This document shows positions 60,018 through 64,000 of a DNA stretch of 64,000 nt, in pieces (position 1 is the stretch's first letter; each line of letters opens with the position of its first letter). The stretch is from Diorhabda sublineata (taxonomy: Eukaryota > Arthropoda > Insecta > Coleoptera > Chrysomelidae): contig NC_079478.1 of NCBI RefSeq assembly GCF_026230105.1, positions 26,551,653-26,615,652 on the forward strand. The letters run 5' to 3'. The notes beneath the pieces were generated by a model. It saw nothing but the letters and a program-made list of their open reading frames with translations. It was not told the origin of the DNA and did no database searches. A program made the position numbers and the translations under genes.

Positions 60018-60075
60018 ACAAATAAATAAATAATTTATTAAGAATAAAGAATTATAACAAATAAATAAATAAGTT
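60018..60075 (-). promoter_or_regulatory. AU-rich 3' UTR element and poly(A) signal of the 60-kb Osiris gene
   Basis: Immediately after the stop, the minus strand has CTTATTTATTTATTTG, and 30 bases later AATAAATTATTTATTTATTT, so overlapping AUUUA pentamers occur twice. A canonical AATAAA lies at 60039-60034. Clustered AUUUA motifs normally shorten mRNA life. Confidence 0.6.
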
Positions 60076-60858
60076 CTATGCTGGTTTGTACTCTGGTTGT
60101 AGTCCAAGAGGCAATGGCATATCGAAACTCCTGCCATAACCCGAATGACCACCGTGATGATAATCTTCATGACCAGTGGAATGAGAACTAGAATGTGTGT
60201 AAACTGGCTTGGATACTACTTCATATGTTGTTTTTCCTCCGCCACTTGATAAAGATTTGAGTCCGATGATGGCTGACAGCATTAAAGAAATGAGACCCGT
60301 CATTAAAGCTTTACCAGCAAGCGCAGCTAAGGCACCTAGAGCTAATGCTAACAAAGTACTTTTCATCATAGCTGCTGCGGCGAGGATGACTCCCATTCCA
60401 CCACCTCCTCCTCCTTTTTTGCCTCCGCCGCCACCGCCTCCATAACCACCGCCGCCTCCTTTACGAGCGGTTTCAGAACTATTTTGATCGAAGAGATTGA
60501 GTTTGATGGAATGACTACTCAGAAATCCTTGAACTTTTCTCATTAAAAAAGCATCCAGCCGGGCATCAGGATCGTTGGGAAAGTCCCTAGCTAAGTCCGA
60601 TACTATATCTGCCGTATTTGCTCGAGCACTCACATTTTCTCGCACTATTGATATTCCAGGGAACACACTGAAGTTTTCATTTTCGTTAAGTCGATCCACC
60701 CAACTAACAATGTCCAATTTCAAACAAGTTGCGGAATAAGTATTCTCACAGTCTTTTCCTAAAGATCGTCCATAATCACTTCTATCACTTTTTTGAATTT
60801 GTTCCTCAGCTGAAGATGTTAACAAAAACATCGCGAATACTAGAGAAACTAACCACAT
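60076..60858 (-). CDS. Osiris family protein (Osi6/7-like), tandem copy 1, Gly-rich
   Basis: A single-exon, 260-residue secreted Osiris protein. The signal peptide MWLVSLVFAMFLLTSSAEE is followed by the paired Cys37 and Cys45 (in DCENTYSATCLKLDIVSWVD) of the DUF1676 N-terminus. FSVFPGISIVREN and the conserved NDPDARLDAFLMRKVQGFL follow. A low-complexity glycine block lies at about 133-156. A long hydrophobic Ala/Leu/Gly segment (156-201) holds the putative membrane-associated region. The C-terminus has TTYEVVSKPVY (YEVV is a family hallmark), a His/Ser/Tyr-rich tail and LPLGLQPEYKPA. It is 53-60% like the copy at 63 kb by eye. The start has a TATA/initiator at proper distance. Role in cuticle-secreting epithelium is known for the family, not shown here. 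Confidence 0.95.
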   Translation of the reverse strand: MWLVSLVFAMFLLTSSAEEQIQKSDRSDYGRSLGKDCENTYSATCLKLDIVSWVDRLNENENFSVFPGISIVRENVSARANTADIVSDLARDFPNDPDARLDAFLMRKVQGFLSSHSIKLNLFDQNSSETARKGGGGGYGGGGGGGKKGGGGGGMGVILAAAAMMKSTLLALALGALAALAGKALMTGLISLMLSAIIGLKSLSSGGGKTTYEVVSKPVYTHSSSHSTGHEDYHHGGHSGYGRSFDMPLPLGLQPEYKPA

Positions 60859-60884
60859 TGTTAAGCTTGAAGTGCTCGACGCTA

Positions 60885-61006
60885 ACTGGTGTAGATAGTT
60901 GATATCGATTTACTTTTATAGTGAGCGTTTGAAAAAAAAATTATTTCGTTTTTATTACTTCAATTATTGTCCGGTACTGAGATGAATGAAGTTAGTGGAG
61001 CACAAA
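60885..61006 (-). promoter_or_regulatory. promoter of the 60-kb Osiris gene
   Basis: The minus strand has TATAAAA at 60920-60914 and an initiator-like CCAGTT around 60887, about 33 bases downstream. The 5' UTR would be about 29 bases. Further upstream at 61006-60991 is TTTGTGCTCCACTAAC, matched at 15 of 16 positions in the promoter of the paralogue at 63 kb. Confidence 0.65.
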
Positions 61007-61009
61007 GTA

Positions 61010-63015
61010 ATTGTGTGCTTAAGTGACGTTTCGATGAATTTTTCTATCAGAGACGGACTAAATAGTAACGAATAATTGAAATATGTATACTTTTACTCTT
61101 GCTGTATAGTTGTTAATCTAACAGTACAACTCAATTACGGCATTAAAAATTCATTAAGTGAAAGAATTCAAATAAATTGACCGATTTTCATTTAAAAAGA
61201 AATATAGAATGAAAATTGTAGAATAGTTTTGTATTTCAAATCGTATTATTTTTAGGTAAATTTTATTTTAAAAATAACTTCTCACCAGTTTTTTATCAAT
61301 TTAGTAATTGTCTTAAACTTCAATGACAATATGTTTTGATTGTTTTCCTTCATCAATTTTGTCAAAAAGCCATTAATTTTAAATTAATGGGATGTTCGAT
61401 GACACAGTAGAATCACTAGACCATCGATTATTTTGAATCTAGGAGTCAAGCTTATAGACTCAACCAGAAGCCAGAAAATCGAATCAACGTTTGACTAACA
61501 GAATTCGGAAGGTCAACTATAATGAGTGGATTGGAAGATTGTTTTATATGTGGTATCAATCGATGGACTGAACCTGCTTATTTGTCTAGAACCTCCTTTA
61601 GACATCCATGAAATGATGAAAATTCAGTTTCTATTTATGAATTGAATAAAAATCTAGGACTTTTTGTTTTTGGTTTGGGTGTTAAGATTTGCAATAATAA
61701 CTTCAAAGTGAGCAAGTGTATTCTACCAACTGAACAGATAATGTCTCTCCATTTAGCAAAGACGAGCTAAGGTGAGTTAGTACTATGATTACTGGATACT
61801 GCGGAACCACTACCTGGAGAACATCTACAAACAAAGGTACTTAGAGTCACCATTCTTGAAACAACAAAAGCCGCATAGCTCACTTTATAAAGTTGTTACG
61901 ACCTGTCTGGTAAACAATCCGGGGTACAATTTAAAATATTCACTAAGAAGGAGTAGTGACTGACACATATATTTACAAACCCACATTAGAAAAATGTGTT
62001 TGTGCAACCAATGTTTTGGTAAATTGTACATTTATTTGTGAGTTCAGTATTTCCTCAAGTATACAAATCAGTTTTATTGAAGGGTGTTAATATTTATTCA
62101 CATGTAACCAAATCGGAATTTCCTTTGTTTGTGTAATTATTCGATAATGATCAGATAAACAGTAAATGTGCCATAATGTGAATTAGATTTCTTTGACATT
62201 GACATCCATTTCCAATTCAGGGTAGGTACGTATCTGCATCAAATTATTGATATTTCATAATTGCTTTATTTACAAAAACCTATAAGTGTACTAGAGATAT
62301 GAATGTGAAGCTTTATTTCTCTCATATTTCAATGTTTAGTGAAACATCATACTCGGATCGTTAATAACATGACATAATTAATTTAATTACCATAGATATT
62401 TAATCATGTTTGGAACAATACTCTACTTATTAATCCTTATTTCTCATAAATTCTCATGATTATTTATACTCATTTCAATTTAACGGACATATGAGTTGAA
62501 TCACTAATTGAGTGACAAAATTTCCATATTTACCCTTGTAATAAAAACTATATTTGAATGTTTGATTAGTATTTAATTCGTCTTAGCAAGTTTTATGTAC
62601 ATCAATAGACTCTTAATTATCCACAGAGAGATTCATTACGTTTGAATAAAGTTTTTCACTATGATTTCAAACAAAAAAGAACCAGATGGCCGCTAATATC
62701 GCTTTATTAGAAAATACTGTAAGGCATCATTGTGGTAATATTTTTCTAATTCTATTCCAATAAAAAGTATGAACTTTCGAATCAATGATTCATCGAATGA
62801 TCATTTAAAATTTAGTTTTAGTCATTTTATTATCACAAGTATTTTAGCTCGATTCACCATTACATTATACTGTGAATGGTAAATTTTTCATACATTCCTT
62901 TGTTAACTGCATTGTTGTCCAGAAATTATCAGTTTGAATTAAGTTTTTCTTGTCTATATATGAATTAATAGAAATCATAATTATGGTTAATTATGGTGAA
63001 TAAAAAATATGACAT
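61010..63015. other. intergenic spacer between the tandem Osiris genes
   Basis: About 2 kb of AT-rich sequence between the upstream gene's 3' end and the downstream gene's promoter. No coding frame or transposon recognised. It would carry any distal enhancers of the 60-kb gene. Confidence 0.45.
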
Positions 63016-63017
63016 TT

Positions 63018-63062
63018 TGTAATGAAGTAATAAATAAATAATTTATTTAAATAATAAATAAA
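63018..63062 (-). promoter_or_regulatory. AU-rich 3' UTR element of the 63-kb Osiris gene
   Basis: The minus strand reads GTTATTTATTTATTATTTAA and ATAAATTATTTATTTATTAC. The second part is nearly identical to the element after the 60-kb gene. AATAAA lies inside it and may serve as the poly(A) signal. Confidence 0.6.
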
Positions 63063-63086
63063 TAACAATAGATGAGAAAGATATAT

Positions 63087-63851
63087 TTAAGCTGGCCTGT
63101 ATCCAGGCTGTAACGCAAGTGGTAACGGCATAGTGTCAAAACTTCTACCATAATCGGAGTGACCTCCATGGTGGTAATCCTCATGTGCGGATGAATGTGA
63201 GCTTGAATGGGTATACACTGGTCTAGACACTACTTCATAAGTGGTTTTTGAATGGCCCGAAGTTAAAGCTTTGAGACCAATTATAACTGATAGCACAAGA
63301 GCAATAACACTGGTTATTAAAGCTTTTTTAGCAATGGCGGCTAAAGCTGCTAACCCTATAGCCACTAGAGTACTTTTCATCATGGCACCAGCTGCTAACA
63401 ATATTCCTATACCACCGCCTTTTCCTGACTTCTTTCGGCTAGTTACGGCGTTCTCCTCGTTACTTTCTTCAGCAGCAAAATTCAGTTTTAGTGAATGACT
63501 GTTGAGGAATTCCTGTACTTTATTTAAAAGAAAAGCATCAATTCTAGCTTCTGGATCATTGGGAAATTCTCTTGCCAGATCTGCAGCAATTTGCACATTG
63601 TTAATAGTAGTACTAGTATTTTCGCGCACTATTGTAATTCCAGGAAGTACACTATAATTTTCATTTTTGTCAAGTTTATCTACCCACCCAACGAGATTTA
63701 ACTTTAAGCAAGTCACCGAAAACGTATTATCACAGTCCATTGCTAATGATGTTTTGACATTATTTTTATCACTGTTTTTACTATTATCTTCGGCTGAAGT
63801 ACATGTCAAGAAGGCGATCACGAAAACTGTGAAAGTGAACCACATGGTCAT
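63087..63851 (-). CDS. Osiris family protein (Osi6/7-like), tandem copy 2
   Basis: A single-exon, 254-residue Osiris protein. MTMWFTFTVFVIAFLTCTSA is a signal peptide; the second ATG (residue 3) is an equally good start. Cys40 and Cys48 (MDCDNTFSVTCLKLNLVGWV) are the paired family cysteines. YSVLPGITIVREN and NDPEARIDAFLLNKVQEFLN match copy 1 closely. A short basic linker (SRKKSGKGGGIG, 138-149) replaces the glycine block of copy 1. A hydrophobic Ala/Leu/Ile region (149-195) follows. The tail has TTYEVVSRPVYTHSSSHSSA, HEDYHHGGHSDYGRSFD and PLPLALQPGYRPA, almost the same as copy 1. Same strand, 2.2 kb apart: a local duplication, with the shared promoter motif pointing to shared control. Confidence 0.95.
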   Translation of the reverse strand: MTMWFTFTVFVIAFLTCTSAEDNSKNSDKNNVKTSLAMDCDNTFSVTCLKLNLVGWVDKLDKNENYSVLPGITIVRENTSTTINNVQIAADLAREFPNDPEARIDAFLLNKVQEFLNSHSLKLNFAAEESNEENAVTSRKKSGKGGGIGILLAAGAMMKSTLVAIGLAALAAIAKKALITSVIALVLSVIIGLKALTSGHSKTTYEVVSRPVYTHSSSHSSAHEDYHHGGHSDYGRSFDTMPLPLALQPGYRPA

Positions 63852-63874
63852 TTCGTTGATGCGGCAAGTCGTTG

Positions 63875-63984
63875 ACTGAGGTTGTGATATTAAAAATCGG
63901 ATTATATTTATACCAGATGATTTAAAATAATTGAATTATTATTCAAATAAGCATATATTATGTTCGGAGTTAGTGGAACACAAA
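63875..63984 (-). promoter_or_regulatory. promoter of the 63-kb Osiris gene
   Basis: The minus strand has TATAAATATAAT at 63912-63901 and a perfect arthropod initiator TCAGT with its A at 63877. The 5' UTR would be about 26 bases. TTTGTGTTCCACTAAC lies at 63984-63969, the counterpart of the motif upstream of the 60-kb gene at a similar distance from the start. Confidence 0.7.
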
Positions 63985-64000
63985 ATTTTAGTGACCGAAG

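Noticed and set aside
60209..60445. Proline-rich plus-strand frame
   Set aside because: Reverse complement of the glycine-block codons of the Osiris gene.

Overview
This is a piece of an AT-rich insect chromosome. The diagnostic genes belong to the Osiris (Osi, DUF1676) family, which is restricted to insects and normally sits as one syntenic cluster. All Osiris coding sequence here lies on the minus strand. The transposon load (DD41D rosa-type, DD34D mariner, Tc1, piggyBac, PIF/Harbinger, Helitron, several non-LTR families, copia, gypsy) suits a large-genome insect. I lean towards a beetle, but nothing in the window proves the order.

Host genes. (1) A two-exon Osiris gene: exon 1 at 42634-43162 and exon 2 at 17337-17821 have matching splice phase, which implies an intron of about 24.8 kb. 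(2) Two intact intronless tandem Osiris paralogues at 60076-60858 and 63087-63851. They share a C-terminal block, promoter elements and AU-rich 3' ends. (3) One convincing orphan coding exon of an unidentified gene at 9375-9513 on the minus strand. (4) A weaker candidate first exon at 53784-53895 on the plus strand. No rRNA, tRNA, CRISPR array or bacterial feature was seen.

Layout. 1-17 kb is mostly decayed repeats: an internally deleted mariner, a jockey-like LINE, a copia gag remnant, a DD34D mariner, the orphan exon, a DD41D element with long inverted ends and a LINE RT. 17.3-43.2 kb is the first Osiris gene, whose giant intron holds Harbinger derivatives, MITEs, LINEs, a mariner, a piggyBac, an unassigned transposase-like gene, an internally deleted Helitron, a foldback element, a nearly whole Tc1 element with a probable spliceosomal intron, and copies of a hairpin-bearing dispersed repeat. 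43-60 kb is repeat-rich (mariner pieces, gypsy pol, Harbinger, MITEs, a 57-bp satellite-like array) and contains one apparently intact DD41D transposon at 54296-55619. 60-64 kb holds the tandem Osiris pair.

How the genes relate. Osiris proteins are secreted or endomembrane proteins of cuticle-producing epithelia, expressed in sharp developmental pulses. The two tandem copies share a 16-bp upstream motif, TATA/initiator spacing and AUUUA-rich 3' UTRs, which fits co-regulation with rapid mRNA turnover. I found no clear new multi-gene system. The most unusual items are the long-inverted-repeat DD41D element, the Tc1 element with an intron, the intact DD41D element, the hairpin repeat family and the unassigned transposase-like gene.
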